Positions 1 to 9,154 are shown, counted from the stretch's first letter. The stretch: 64,000 nucleotides of DNA from Pseudomonadota bacterium (GCA_003577275.1 QEVO01000001.1:310001-374000); one strand, 5' to 3'. The notes: a model not told the origin generated them from the sequence alone. Program-made: numbers and translations.

Positions 1-1
1 A

Positions 2-1246
2 TCGTTCATGGATGAAGGCGAATTGGCTATTCTGGTCATCTTGCGCGATATCACCCAGCGCAAAGCCACCGAGCGGCAGTTGCGGCATGCCCACCGCCTG
101 GAGGCGGTCGGCCAGCTTACCGGCGGACTGGCGCACGATTTCAACAATTTGTTGGCGGTAATCATCGGCAATCTTGATCTCTTGGAAGAGGAACTGGAAG
201 ATAATCCCAAGGCAGGCGAGCTGGCGGCCATGGCTTTGAAAGCCAGCTTGCGCGGCGCCGAATTGACCCGTCAGCTACTGGCGTTCTCCCGTCAGCAGAC
301 GTTGCAGGCGCAAGCCTTCGATCTTAACGACTTGGTCAACAACACCATTCAACTGCTGCGCCGCACGCTGGGCGAGGACATCGAGATTATCACCCACTTG
401 GCGGATGATCTGTGGCCGGCATTCGCCGATCCGACCCAGGTTGAATCGGCGCTGGCCAATCTGGCGATCAACGCCCGCGACGCCATGGCGAACGGCGGCT
501 ATTTGACCATTGAAACCAGCAATAGGCATCTTGACGAGCAGTATGCGCAGGAAAATACCGAGGTAACGCCCGGCGATTACATCATGTTGGCGGTATCGGA
601 TACAGGCGCCGGCATCCCGCCAGAAGTGATGAGCAAGGTGTTCGAGCCCTTTTTCACCACCAAAAAGGACGGCAAGGGGTCCGGCTTGGGCTTGGCCATG
701 ATTTATGGCTTTGCCAAACAATCTGGCGGGCACGTCAAAATATACAGCGAAGTCGGATACGGCACCACCGTCCGGCTTTACCTGCCGCGGGCGGAAATGC
801 TGGAAAAGACCGCTGCAATCGACCTTCACCAGGAACCGGCGGCGGCGCCGACGCCGTCATCCGCCGTCATCCTTGTGGTCGACGACAATCCCGATGTGCG
901 CAGCGTGGCGGTCCGTCAACTTAACGAACTCGGACACCAGACGATCGAGGCCCAGGACGCCGAGGATGCGCTGCGAATCCTTGCCCAGGACCAGCCCATT
1001 GATCTCCTATTTACCGACGTGGTGATGCCCGGCGGCATGAGAGGCGACGAATTGGCGCGTCAGGCGCGCCTTCTGCGGCCGGCGCTTAAAGTGCTATTTA
1101 CTTCCGGCTTCGCGGAAGCTTCCATCGAAAATGGGCACCGATCGTCCGAGGTCAAACGGTGCAATTTGCTCAGCAAGCCCTACCGCAAGCAGGATTTAGC
1201 GCAGCGGATCGAGGAAATCTTGCGAAATCCCGCCGCTCCGCTATGA
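2..1246 (+). CDS. Hybrid sensor histidine kinase with receiver domain (5' end outside window)
   Basis: This is the C-terminal part of a membrane or PAS-type sensor kinase; the reading frame is open to the window edge, so the true start lies upstream. Numbering from the ATG at 8, the sequence begins with the end of a PAS domain (ILRDITQRK), then a HisKA domain with phospho-acceptor His43 in LAHDFNN, an HATPase domain (DTGAGIPP, FEPFFTTK, GSGLGLAM), and a C-terminal receiver starting at VVDDNPDV with Asp337 in FTDVVMPGG. The HDFNN H-box and the terminal receiver are typical of hybrid kinases that pass phosphate on to a phosphotransfer protein or a separate regulator. The input signal cannot be read because the N-terminus is missing. 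Its stop overlaps the end of the convergent crotonase gene by a few bases. Confidence 0.9.
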   Translation, partial: SFMDEGELAILVILRDITQRKATERQLRHAHRLEAVGQLTGGLAHDFNNLLAVIIGNLDLLEEELEDNPKAGELAAMALKASLRGAELTRQLLAFSRQQTLQAQAFDLNDLVNNTIQLLRRTLGEDIEIITHLADDLWPAFADPTQVESALANLAINARDAMANGGYLTIETSNRHLDEQYAQENTEVTPGDYIMLAVSDTGAGIPPEVMSKVFEPFFTTKKDGKGSGLGLAMIYGFAKQSGGHVKIYSEVGYGTTVRLYLPRAEMLEKTAAIDLHQEPAAAPTPSSAVILVVDDNPDVRSVAVRQLNELGHQTIEAQDAEDALRILAQDQPIDLLFTDVVMPGGMRGDELARQARLLRPALKVLFTSGFAEASIENGHRSSEVKRCNLLSKPYRKQDLAQRIEEILRNPAAPL

Positions 1247-2041
1247 CAGATCGGAAAATTTCGTCTTCTGGCGTTGCAGCGACGCCGCCGCGCCCATGGC
1301 GACATCAGCGAAGCTTAACTGGCCGGCGTTCCAGGTCGCCACGTAATCAAGCCCCTCGGCGACCGTGTGTTCCCGGGCGTGGTTGAGAACGGCCTTGGCT
1401 CCGGCCACCGCCAGCGGTGATTTTTCGGCAATCTCATGGGCCATCTTAAGGGCGTGCGCCAGCACGGCGGCGGCATCCGGCAGCACGGCGTTGACAAAGC
1501 CGCAGGCGCGGGCTTCCTCCGCACTCAGGCGGCGGCCGGTGAACGCCAGCTCGCGCAACAGGCCCTCGGGAATTTGTTTTGGCAATCGTTGCAGCGAGCC
1601 TAAGTCCGCCACCATGCCGATGTTGATTTCATGGATCTGAAAAAAAGCGTCTGTTGCGGCATAGCGCATGTCGGCGGCGGCGACGAGATCAAGCGCTGCG
1701 CCCATGCATGCGCCGTGCACGGCGGCAAGCACCGGCTTGCGAATGGCGGTCATGATGTTGAGCGCTGATTGCAGCTCCAGTATCTGACGGCGCAGACGCT
1801 CGCTGCCGCGCGCCGCATCCGCTGTGGTGGGCACGAGGGAACGCAAATAATCAAGATCGATACCGGCGCAGAAATGCGGCCCCTCGCCGGCGATCACCAT
1901 CGCGCGCACGGACGGGTTATCGTCAAGGTTTCGCATCAGCGCCGGAAAATCTTGCCAGAAGGCGGCATTAAGCGCATTGCGCGCCTCTGCCCGCGCCAAG
2001 GTGACGATGGCGACGTGATTTTCGATCTTGGAGTTGAGCAT
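1241..2041 (-). CDS. Enoyl-CoA hydratase/isomerase (crotonase) family protein
   Basis: A 266-residue crotonase-fold protein. The N-terminal HVAIVTLARAEARNAL, the oxyanion-hole segment HFCAGIDL and the second oxyanion loop HGACMGAALDLVAAADMR are diagnostic of the superfamily. Crotonases act on acyl-CoA thioesters; hydratase, double-bond isomerase or dienoyl-CoA isomerase activity cannot be separated by eye. The pattern AGIDLDYL followed by an ECH1-like layout suggests a dienoyl-CoA isomerase type, which is inference. It is the last of a leftward set of acyl-CoA genes (acyl-CoA dehydrogenase, thiolase, indolepyruvate oxidoreductase), which fits a role in fatty acid or amino-acid-derived acyl-CoA breakdown. 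Confidence 0.85.
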   Translation of the reverse strand: MLNSKIENHVAIVTLARAEARNALNAAFWQDFPALMRNLDDNPSVRAMVIAGEGPHFCAGIDLDYLRSLVPTTADAARGSERLRRQILELQSALNIMTAIRKPVLAAVHGACMGAALDLVAAADMRYAATDAFFQIHEINIGMVADLGSLQRLPKQIPEGLLRELAFTGRRLSAEEARACGFVNAVLPDAAAVLAHALKMAHEIAEKSPLAVAGAKAVLNHAREHTVAEGLDYVATWNAGQLSFADVAMGAAASLQRQKTKFSDLS

Positions 2042-2068
2042 AGGCCTGCTCCCTGCGACAGCGATCCC

Positions 2069-3205
2069 TCACGCCGCCATCAGATCGCGGCTGATGATCA
2101 GGCGCTGAATGTCGGAAGTTCCTTCATAGATCTGGCATACCCGCACGTCGCGATAGATGCGCTCGATGGGGTAGTCCTGCAAATAGCCGTAACCGCCCAA
2201 GGTCTGGATCGCCGTCGAGCACACTGCTTCCGCGGTTTCCGAGGCGACGAGCTTGGCCATGCAAGCTTGCGTCAGGCACGGCGCGCCGGCGTCCTTCAGC
2301 GCGGCGGCATGCAGCACCAACTGACGCGCCGCTTCCAGGCGCGCCGCCATGTCGGCGAGGCGAAAGCCCACCGCCTGATGCTCGATGATCGGCTTGCCAA
2401 AGCTTTGGCGCTCCTTGGCGTAAGCGATGGCGTAATCGAGCGCGGCTTGCGCCATGCCGACGCTTTGCGCGGCGATGCCGATGCGGCCCGCCTCCAAGTT
2501 GGCGAGCGCAATCTTATAGCCGTCGCCCTCCGCGCCGAGGAGACAGTCCGCCGGCAGCTTCATGTCCTCGAAGGTAATGGCGCAGGTATCGGACGCCTTT
2601 TGCCCCATTTTGTGCTCGATCTTGGAGACCACATAGCCCGGCGTGTCGGTGGGCGCCACAAAGGCGGAAATACCGCGCTTTCCCGCCTCCGGATCGGTGA
2701 CGGCGAAGATGATCGCTGCGCCGGCGATTTTCCCTGAGGTGATGAACTGTTTGGCGCCGGTAAGCACGTAGCCGTCGTTGCTGCGTTTGGCGCGCGCCTT
2801 CAAGGCCGCGGCGTCGGAGCCGGCCTGTGGCTCGGTCAGACAGAACGCGCCGATCATTTTTCCTTGCGCCAGCGGTCTTAAAAACCGCTCCTTCTGGGCG
2901 TCGTTGCCGTCTTTTAGAAGCGCCGCGCACACCGGCGCGTTGTTGACGCTCATGATGGTGGATAGCGCGCCGTTGCCGCCGGCGATTTCCATCAGCGCCA
3001 GCGCATAGGAGACGTAATCCGCGCCGGCGCCGCCCCACCGTTCCGGCACTGTCATGCCCATGAAGCCGAGCTGGCCCATCTTGGCAAAAATTTCGGCGGG
3101 AATTTCACCTGCCGCTTCCCAGGCCTCGGCATGGGGCGCGAGTTCCTCCCGCGCAAACGCGCGCGCCATGTCGCAGATCATGCGCTGATCGTCGGTGAGG
3201 ATCAT
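2069..3205 (-). CDS. Acyl-CoA dehydrogenase
   Basis: A 378-residue flavin-dependent acyl-CoA dehydrogenase that introduces a trans-2,3 double bond and passes electrons to ETF. The family signatures are visible: FCLTEPQAGSDA in the FAD/substrate region, RIGIAAQSVGMAQAALDYA, the RQSFGKPI motif, and the C-terminal QTLGGYGYLQDYPIERIYRD with the glutamate-containing IYEGTSDIQ, which normally carries the catalytic Glu. I start it at the ATG at 3205 (MILTDDQRM); a longer reading from 3283 would translate an intergenic repeat. It lies 27 bases upstream of the crotonase and 148 bases downstream of the thiolase. Length and motifs suit a short/branched-chain or butyryl-CoA type. Confidence 0.92.
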   Translation of the reverse strand: MILTDDQRMICDMARAFAREELAPHAEAWEAAGEIPAEIFAKMGQLGFMGMTVPERWGGAGADYVSYALALMEIAGGNGALSTIMSVNNAPVCAALLKDGNDAQKERFLRPLAQGKMIGAFCLTEPQAGSDAAALKARAKRSNDGYVLTGAKQFITSGKIAGAAIIFAVTDPEAGKRGISAFVAPTDTPGYVVSKIEHKMGQKASDTCAITFEDMKLPADCLLGAEGDGYKIALANLEAGRIGIAAQSVGMAQAALDYAIAYAKERQSFGKPIIEHQAVGFRLADMAARLEAARQLVLHAAALKDAGAPCLTQACMAKLVASETAEAVCSTAIQTLGGYGYLQDYPIERIYRDVRVCQIYEGTSDIQRLIISRDLMAA

Positions 3206-3242
3206 GGGGCTTAATTCCCGATTAAGAACGTTACCCGCTTTT

Positions 3243-3341
3243 CCCTCTCCTTGAGGAGAGGGTCGGAGTGAGGTGACATCCACCTCAAGGCGTCACCTCA
3301 CCCGGATGCTTACGCATCCACCCTCTCCTCAAAGGAGAGGG
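3243..3341. repeat. Intergenic palindromic repeat (CCCTCTCC...GGAGAGGG family)
   Basis: Two short hairpins with the arms CCCTCTCC/GGAGAGGG (3243-3262 and 3321-3341) flank a second inverted pair TGAGGTGAC/GTCACCTCA. The right hairpin is followed on the + strand by TTATTTTTC, so it could also terminate rightward transcription, although no rightward gene ends here. The same CCCTCTCC...GGAGAGGG core returns at 54147-54168, so this is a dispersed repeat and not a one-off terminator. Confidence 0.75.
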
Positions 3342-3352
3342 TTATTTTTCAA

Positions 3353-4540
3353 TCACGCGGCCAGCTCCACCGCCATGGCGGTGGCTTCGCCGCCGCCGAT
3401 GCACAACGAGGCGACGCCGCGCTTCAATCCGTACTTTTGCAACGCCGCAATCAGCGTCACCAGAATACGCGCGCCCGAGGCGCCGATGGGGTGCCCCAAC
3501 GCGCAGGCGCCGCCGTGCACGTTCACCTTGTCGTGCGGCAGGCCCAAATCCTTCATCGCCGCCATGGTGACCACCGCGAAGGCTTCGTTGACCTCGAAGA
3601 GATCGAAATCCTTGGCCGACTTACCCACCTTGTCGAAAAGCTTCTGCATCGCGCCCACCGGCGCGGTGGTGAACCATGCCGGCTGTTGCGCGTTGGTGGT
3701 ATGGCCCAGGATGGTGGCGAGGGGTTTCAAGCCCCGCTTGTCCGCTTCGCTGCGGCGCATCATCACCAACGCCGCCGCGCCGTCGGAAATGGACGAGGAG
3801 TTGGCGGCCGTCACGGTGCCGTCTTTGCGGAAGGCGGGTTTTAGTGTGGGGATTTTATCGAGCTTGGCCTTGCCCGGCTGCTCGTCGATCAAGATCTCCT
3901 GGGCGGCGCCGCGGCCCTGCACGGTGACGGCGACGATTTCGCTCTTGAAAGAACCGCTGGTGATGGCGGCCTGGGCTCTTTTCAGCGATTCGATGGCGAA
4001 AGCGTCCTGCGCCTCGCGGGTGAACTGGTAGTGTTGCGCCGTATCCTCGGCGAAGGTACCCATCAGGCGGCCCCTGTCATAGGCGTCCTCCAGGCCGTCG
4101 AGGAACATGTGGTCTTTGACTTCCTGATGGCCGATGCGGTAGCCGGCGCGGGCCTTGGGCAGAATGTAGGGCGAATTGGTCATGCTCTCCATGCCGCCCG
4201 CCACCAGCACCTTGTTGGTGCCGGCGAGAAGCGCGTCATGGGCGTACATCGCCGCCTTCATGCCCGAACCGCACATCTTGTTGACGGTGGTGGCGCCGGC
4301 GGCGTCGGGGATGCCGGCGCCCTTCGACGCCTGACGGGCCGGGGCCTGGCCGATACCGGCCGGCAGGACGCAGCCCATGATGGTTTCGTCCACATCGGCG
4401 GGCGAAATGCCGGCGCGGGCCAGCGCGCCCTTGATGGCGGCCGCGCCTAATTCAGGGGCGGTGACAGACGAAAAATCTCCCTGAAACCCGCCCATGGCGG
4501 TGCGGGCCATGCCGACGATGACCACAGGATCCTGAGCCAT
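3353..4540 (-). CDS. Acetyl-CoA acetyltransferase (thiolase)
   Basis: A 395-residue thiolase of the biosynthetic type, condensing two acetyl-CoA to acetoacetyl-CoA or running in reverse. The nucleophile is Cys90 in NKMCGSGMKA; the C-terminal GGACALGHPIGASGARI carries the catalytic His, and CIGGGEATA the second active-site Cys. It follows the indolepyruvate oxidoreductase gene by 84 bases on the same strand. It could supply acetoacetyl-CoA to the reductase PhaB encoded about 43 kb away, but its direct neighbours are degradative. I therefore do not assign the symbol phaA over atoB. Confidence 0.93.
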   Translation of the reverse strand: MAQDPVVIVGMARTAMGGFQGDFSSVTAPELGAAAIKGALARAGISPADVDETIMGCVLPAGIGQAPARQASKGAGIPDAAGATTVNKMCGSGMKAAMYAHDALLAGTNKVLVAGGMESMTNSPYILPKARAGYRIGHQEVKDHMFLDGLEDAYDRGRLMGTFAEDTAQHYQFTREAQDAFAIESLKRAQAAITSGSFKSEIVAVTVQGRGAAQEILIDEQPGKAKLDKIPTLKPAFRKDGTVTAANSSSISDGAAALVMMRRSEADKRGLKPLATILGHTTNAQQPAWFTTAPVGAMQKLFDKVGKSAKDFDLFEVNEAFAVVTMAAMKDLGLPHDKVNVHGGACALGHPIGASGARILVTLIAALQKYGLKRGVASLCIGGGEATAMAVELAA

Positions 4541-4624
4541 GATTTAAAACTCCTTCAAGAATGCGATTCCGACCGCGATCTTACCCAGCATTCCGGGGTC
4601 CCGCCACTCCTTTTCGCACTTGCG

Positions 4625-7600
4625 TCATGCCGCGTTGCGCTGCGGTGGGGTGCTCCCGAGGGCAAAGGCGTCCCGCAGCGTCTGCCGCCGCGCCCGGGCC
4701 TTCTCCGCCGCCGCCGCCTTGACTGGCCCGAAGCCGCGGATATCCTCAGCCAGGCGGGCAAGCTCCACTGCCTGGCCATGGGTTTGCCGATCCAAGGCGG
4801 CGATGATCATCTCCACATCGGCTTCATAGTCGGCGATCAGCGCCCGTTCCAGCTTGCGGTCCGCCGCATAGCCGAAGGGATCGCAGGGCGTGCCGCGCAA
4901 GCCCTTGAATTTTGATAGGGTTTTAAACGCAACCAGCATCCAAGAGCCGAACCGGCGTTTCTTGGGCCGGCCGCTTGCCGGATCAGGCCGCGACAGCAAG
5001 GGCGGGGCGAGATTGAACTCCAGGCGCACGTCGCCGGCAAATTGCGCCTTGATGCGATCAATAAAGCCGCTCTTGGCGTAAAGCCGCGCCACCTCGTATT
5101 CGTCCTTGTAGGCGAGAAGCTTGAAATAGCCGCGGGCCACGGCTTCCGTCAGCTCGCTTGAATCGGGAACGGCCCGCGCTTCGGCGGCGCGCACCCGCTC
5201 CACCCGCTCTTGGTAGCGCTCGGCGTAGGCGCGGTTCTGGTAGGCGGTCAAATACTGCGCCCGCCGCGCGATGATCTCATCGAGCGTGTGCGCCGGCGGC
5301 GCAGCGGCGGGCAGCGCCGAGGCCGCAAGCTTGGCGATCGCGGCCTCGTCATGGGCCGCCAGACGGCCGCTCCTAAAGGCGCGGATATTCATCTCGATGG
5401 CGACGCCATTCAATTCGATCGCCCGCTCGATGGCGTCCGCCGATACCGGGGCCAACCCGCGCTGATAGGCATGGCCGAGCATGAACATGTTGGTGGCGAT
5501 GGAATCGCCAAAGAGCGCGGTGGCGATAAGGGTGGCGTCAATGAAGGCGCAGGAGTCCGCGCGACAGCGCTGGATGAGAATATCGCGCACCGCCGTATCG
5601 CGAAAATCGATGTCTTTATGGAGCACGAAGTCGGCCACCGGCGCGCGGTGGGCGTTGATCACCGCCGCCGTGCGTTCCTTGCTGATGATGTCGACGCCGG
5701 CGGGACTGGCCGCCACCACGGCGTCGCAGGCAATGAGCGCGTCGGCGTCACCGGTGGAAATTTTCGGCGCATGCAGATCGCTGCCGGGCGCGCCGAGGCG
5801 CACGTAGCTGAACACCGCGCCGCCTTTTTGCGCCAGCCCGGCCATGTCGAGAACGCTCACCGCCTTGCCTTCCAGATGCGCCGCCATGCCGATGAGCGCG
5901 CCGATGGTAACGACGCCGGTGCCGCCGATGCCGGTGATGAAGATATTGAACGGTTCATCAAGCGACGGCAGCGCCGGCGCGGGCAGATTACGCAACAGGT
6001 CGTCAAATCCTGTGACCTCGGTTTTCTTCAATTCGCCGCCATAGACCGTGACGAACGACGGGCAGAACCCTTTCAGGCACGAGTAATCCTTGTTGCAGGT
6101 GGACTGATTGATAATGCGCTTGCGACCGAACTCTGTTTCCAGCGGCTCCACCGATACGCAGTTGGATTGCACCGAACAATCGCCGCAGCCCTCGCATACC
6201 AGCTCGTTGATGAAGACTCGCTTATTGGGATCGGGATAGCTGCCGCGCTTGCGCCGGCGGCGTTTTTCTGCGGCGCAGGTCTGATCATAAATCAAGATGG
6301 TGACGCCGTGTTCTTCCCGCAGTTGTCGTTGCAGCGTATCAAGGTCGTCGCGGTGGTGAACAGTAATGCCCGACGGCAAGCCGCTGTGGTCGTATTTTGC
6401 CGGCTCGTCGGTGACGACGACGATGCGCTTAACCCCTTCGGCGGCCACCTGACGGGCGATCAGCGGCACGCTCAACGGCCCGTCGAACTCCTGGCCGCCG
6501 GTCATGGCGATGGCGTCGTTGAAGAGGATTTTGTAGGTGATGTTGACGCCCGCCGCCACCGACTGCCGGATGGCCAAGAGCCCCGAGTGGTAATAGGTGC
6601 CATCGCCCAGGTTGGCGAATACGTGACGTTCCTCGGTGAACGGCGCCTGGCCGCACCACGGCGTGCCTTCGCCGCCCATCTGGGTGAAGGTCATGGTGTT
6701 GCGGTCCATCCAGGTGGCCATGATGTGGCAGCCGATGCCGGCCAGCGCCCGGCTGCCCTCGGGCACCTTGGTGGAGGTGTTGTGGGGACAGCCGGAACAG
6801 AAATAAGGCTTGCGGATGATCGCCGGCGCGAAGGTTTTTTGCGCCGCCTCCCGCGCCGAGTAATAAGCCAGCCGCTCGCGCACCCGCTCGCTGTCGTAAA
6901 AGCGGGAGAGCCGCGCCGCGATCACATGGGCGATCTCGCCGACGCTCAAGTCGTTTTCCGGGTGCAGCAGCCAGTCGCCTTTTTCGTCGACCTTACCCAC
7001 CACCAACGGCCGCACGTCGGCCCGCCAGTTGAAAAGCTGCTGCTTGATCTGGTTTTCGATGAGTTCGCGTTTCTCCTCCACCACCAACACTTCTTCCAGG
7101 CCTTCGGAGAAGTGCCGCACACCGTCGGGCTCCAATGGCCACGGCATGCCGACCTTATAGAGCCGCAGGCCGATACGGGCGGCGATCTCCGCCGTGATGC
7201 CGATTTCCTCCAAGGCCTGGCGCACGTCCTCATAGGATTTGCCCGAGGTGATGATGCCGAAGCGCGGGTTGGGACTATCCCAGATGATGCGGTTGATGTG
7301 GTTTTTCTTGGCGAACGCCAGCGCCGCGAACAGCTTGTAGCGCTGCAGCAGAAAGTCCTGATCCTTCCAATCATCGAGGATGCGGATATTGACGCCGCCG
7401 GGCGGCATGTCGAATTCATCGTCGCCTGGCAGCAGAATGGCGCGCCGCTCGCCCTCCAGCGACACCGAGGCGGTGACCTCGATGGTCTCCGAGAGCACCT
7501 TGAAGGCGACCCAGCATCCCGAATAGCGCGACATGGCGAAGCCGAGAAGGCCGTATTCCACATATTCATGAACGCTGGAAGGATAAAGGATCGGCATCAT

Positions 7601-8110
7601 CAGGCCGTAGAAAGTATGATCGGTCTGATGCGGCAACGTGGAGGATTTGGCGCCGTGATCATCGCCGGCGATGGCCAGCACGCCGCCGTATCTCGACGTG
7701 CCGGCGGCGTTGGCGTGGCGAAACACGTCGCCGCTGCGGTCGACCCCCGGCCCCTTGCCGTACCAGATGCCGAATACGCCGTCCTTCTTGGCCTTTGGGA
7801 ACAGATTGAGCTGCTGGCTGCCCCACACCATGGTGGCGGCCAAGTCCTCGTTGACGCCGTGACGGAACACGATGTCGTGCTCGGTCAGGATATGCCGGGC
7901 GCGGTCCAGCGCCTGGTCATAGGCGCCGAGCGGCGAGCCGCGGTAGCCGGAAATGAAGCCGCCGGTATGGAGCCCGGCGGCCATATCGCGGCGACGCTGC
8001 ACGATGGGCAGCCGCACCAGCGCCTGGGTTCCCGACAGGTAAATCGAGCCCGCCGACAGCGTATATTTGTCGTCCAGAGTCACCTGCCGCATGTCCATGA
8101 CGCGCCTCAT
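4625..8110 (-). CDS. Indolepyruvate ferredoxin oxidoreductase, fused alpha/beta subunits
   Basis: A 1161-residue single-chain 2-oxoacid:ferredoxin oxidoreductase that decarboxylates arylpyruvates (or related 2-oxoacids) to acyl-CoA with thiamine diphosphate, reducing ferredoxin. The order is a pyrimidine-binding domain with GYRGSPLGAYD near the start, a CSGCPHNTST cysteine motif at 438-441, a TPP-binding region with GGEGTPWCGQ, a Cys cluster CEGCGDC beginning at 639 that should bind a 4Fe-4S centre, and a C-terminal gamma-like domain (FITGIGGTGVVTIGALIG). Such fused forms are common in alphaproteobacteria. Possible starts are the ATGs at 8110, 8098 and 8092; none has a clear ribosome site. 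It heads the leftward catabolic set and suggests aromatic amino acid degradation. Confidence 0.93.
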   Translation of the reverse strand: MRRVMDMRQVTLDDKYTLSAGSIYLSGTQALVRLPIVQRRRDMAAGLHTGGFISGYRGSPLGAYDQALDRARHILTEHDIVFRHGVNEDLAATMVWGSQQLNLFPKAKKDGVFGIWYGKGPGVDRSGDVFRHANAAGTSRYGGVLAIAGDDHGAKSSTLPHQTDHTFYGLMMPILYPSSVHEYVEYGLLGFAMSRYSGCWVAFKVLSETIEVTASVSLEGERRAILLPGDDEFDMPPGGVNIRILDDWKDQDFLLQRYKLFAALAFAKKNHINRIIWDSPNPRFGIITSGKSYEDVRQALEEIGITAEIAARIGLRLYKVGMPWPLEPDGVRHFSEGLEEVLVVEEKRELIENQIKQQLFNWRADVRPLVVGKVDEKGDWLLHPENDLSVGEIAHVIAARLSRFYDSERVRERLAYYSAREAAQKTFAPAIIRKPYFCSGCPHNTSTKVPEGSRALAGIGCHIMATWMDRNTMTFTQMGGEGTPWCGQAPFTEERHVFANLGDGTYYHSGLLAIRQSVAAGVNITYKILFNDAIAMTGGQEFDGPLSVPLIARQVAAEGVKRIVVVTDEPAKYDHSGLPSGITVHHRDDLDTLQRQLREEHGVTILIYDQTCAAEKRRRRKRGSYPDPNKRVFINELVCEGCGDCSVQSNCVSVEPLETEFGRKRIINQSTCNKDYSCLKGFCPSFVTVYGGELKKTEVTGFDDLLRNLPAPALPSLDEPFNIFITGIGGTGVVTIGALIGMAAHLEGKAVSVLDMAGLAQKGGAVFSYVRLGAPGSDLHAPKISTGDADALIACDAVVAASPAGVDIISKERTAAVINAHRAPVADFVLHKDIDFRDTAVRDILIQRCRADSCAFIDATLIATALFGDSIATNMFMLGHAYQRGLAPVSADAIERAIELNGVAIEMNIRAFRSGRLAAHDEAAIAKLAASALPAAAPPAHTLDEIIARRAQYLTAYQNRAYAERYQERVERVRAAEARAVPDSSELTEAVARGYFKLLAYKDEYEVARLYAKSGFIDRIKAQFAGDVRLEFNLAPPLLSRPDPASGRPKKRRFGSWMLVAFKTLSKFKGLRGTPCDPFGYAADRKLERALIADYEADVEMIIAALDRQTHGQAVELARLAEDIRGFGPVKAAAAEKARARRQTLRDAFALGSTPPQRNAA

Positions 8111-8246
8111 GCCCTAAGTCATTGCGTATGATGGGCGTATTATGGCACGGCTGACGGGAAATTTTCCGTCGAAGGCGTTCAGTTATCATTAAATATAAGC
8201 ATTAAATTGCTCGAATTTCCTGATTCGAGGCACAAAACTGCGCTAA

Positions 8247-8255
8247 TGCTATAAT
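8247..8255 (+). promoter_or_regulatory. Perfect extended -10 promoter element
   Basis: TGCTATAAT matches the extended -10 consensus TGnTATAAT at every fixed base. No good -35 box lies 16-18 bases upstream, as is common for extended -10 promoters. The predicted start of transcription is about 8261-8263, just before the foldable segment at 8266-8354. No convincing + strand protein gene follows. Confidence 0.5.
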
Positions 8256-8261
8256 GAGAAG

Positions 8262-8354
8262 CAGGGACGACGGATGGAAAGAGGAGGGTCTTCGGGAATG
8301 GGCCTCTCCAGCCTCAGGGGGATGGCTGGAGAGAGTTCCTTGCCATCCGCCGTC
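8262..8354 (+). ncRNA. Candidate structured small RNA
   Basis: Directly behind the perfect extended -10 box, bases 8266-8277 can pair with 8343-8354 over 12 positions with a single A/C mismatch. Inside this stem is a perfect 10-bp hairpin (8304-8313 with 8324-8333, 10-base loop). Further stems follow downstream, including a perfect 7-bp inverted repeat CGGCTCG/CGAGCCG at 8396-8411. No T-run marks the end, so the 3' boundary is unknown and the transcript may extend to about 8420 or into the antisense of the acyltransferase gene. I do not recognise it as RNase P RNA, SRP RNA, tmRNA or 6S RNA. The rest of the 8111-8434 gap shows no other gene. Confidence 0.35.
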
Positions 8355-8434
8355 TGGCAGGGAGACGCTTCAAGCGCCGCCGGCGTGACGGGAGACGGCT
8401 CGGGCGAGCCGGAGATCTGGCGGTGGGTTGGGGG

Positions 8435-9154
8435 TCAGAGACTTGGGACGGAGCGGGAATACAATGCGCCGCCCGCCGTCAAGATCCGCCAGACCTCCGG
8501 TCGCTCGGCCGCGACGACGTCCAAGTCCGTCGTCAAGTCGAGAACCGTGGGGTAGCGCAGGCCGTTGAAGGCCACCGGCTCCCCTAAAGGCCGAAAGTTC
8601 AGCCGATAACGCCGCAACAGCCGCAGCATCGGCTCAGTCACCAGCGCCAGCACATGGGTCATGCCATGCTCGGCGCTCATCCGCACGATGGCCGCCATCA
8701 ACGCCAGCGTCTCCTCGGCGCTGCGCCAGCGGCTCGGCCGCCCGGCATCCACCGCCCGCAAGAACCGCGACGCTTCGGCGGTGGTCGCCGCCGGAAAGTC
8801 GCGATCGGCAAGCTCTTTCACCTCGGGCGCGATGGCGTAGCTCGGCAGACTCACCACCGTATTGGGTAGCACCAGACGCACCGACCCGAGGTCATCGCCG
8901 CTTTCTCCATCCAACAGCAAACTGTGGACGGAAAATTCGTCGTAGCGGTCCTGTTCGAGGCCGGAAAGCTGTTGCGCCGGATCCTCAAACCCCCGCGCCA
9001 TGCAGTAGACCTGATAGCGCAGGCGAAACACCCGCTCCAACAGCGCCGGCGTTTCCGCCAGCACCACTTGGATCCCAGCGTCCGACAGCAAGCAGTCGAG
9101 CGCGCTGGCCGCCGACCCGTCATGGGCCGCCGCCGTCCCTTCTCCGTTACTCAA
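8435..9154 (-). CDS. LuxI/FeeM-like N-acyl amino acid synthase (PEP-CTERM-associated acyltransferase type)
   Basis: A 239-residue GNAT-fold acyltransferase. It shows RLRYQVYCMARGFED, the Asp-rich DRYDEFS, GSVRLVLP, the AEASRFLRA motif and a C-terminal RLLRRYRLNFRPLGEPVAFNGLRYP. These match the family that includes N-acyl amino acid synthases such as FeeM and the acyltransferase found in exosortase/PEP-CTERM loci, related to acyl-homoserine lactone synthases. The product is likely a long-chain N-acyl amino acid or similar acyl amide, by inference. Translation probably begins at the TTG at 9154, behind an AAGGGTGGG stretch. It is 150 bases downstream of a histidine kinase on the same strand, so its product may be made or sensed under that two-component system. 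No exosortase or PEP-CTERM protein is in the window. Confidence 0.75.
   Translation of the reverse strand: MSNGEGTAAAHDGSAASALDCLLSDAGIQVVLAETPALLERVFRLRYQVYCMARGFEDPAQQLSGLEQDRYDEFSVHSLLLDGESGDDLGSVRLVLPNTVVSLPSYAIAPEVKELADRDFPAATTAEASRFLRAVDAGRPSRWRSAEETLALMAAIVRMSAEHGMTHVLALVTEPMLRLLRRYRLNFRPLGEPVAFNGLRYPTVLDLTTDLDVVAAERPEVWRILTAGGALYSRSVPSL

Noticed and set aside
2069..3283. Longer start for the acyl-CoA dehydrogenase at 3283
   Set aside because: The extra 26 residues translate the intergenic repeat and do not look like the family N-terminus.
5210..8131. 973-codon open frame on the + strand
   Set aside because: It is the antisense of the indolepyruvate oxidoreductase gene; its translation is Arg/Gly/His-rich and shows no family motif. 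High GC gives such frames.
8396..8411. Hairpin CGGCTCG/CGAGCCG as intrinsic terminator of the acyltransferase gene
   Set aside because: No T-run follows on the minus strand, and the two-base loop is too tight for a typical terminator.
8274..8555. 93-codon frame following the extended -10 box
   Set aside because: Gly/Ser-rich, no ribosome site of note, and it runs antisense into the acyltransferase gene. The structured-RNA reading fits better.
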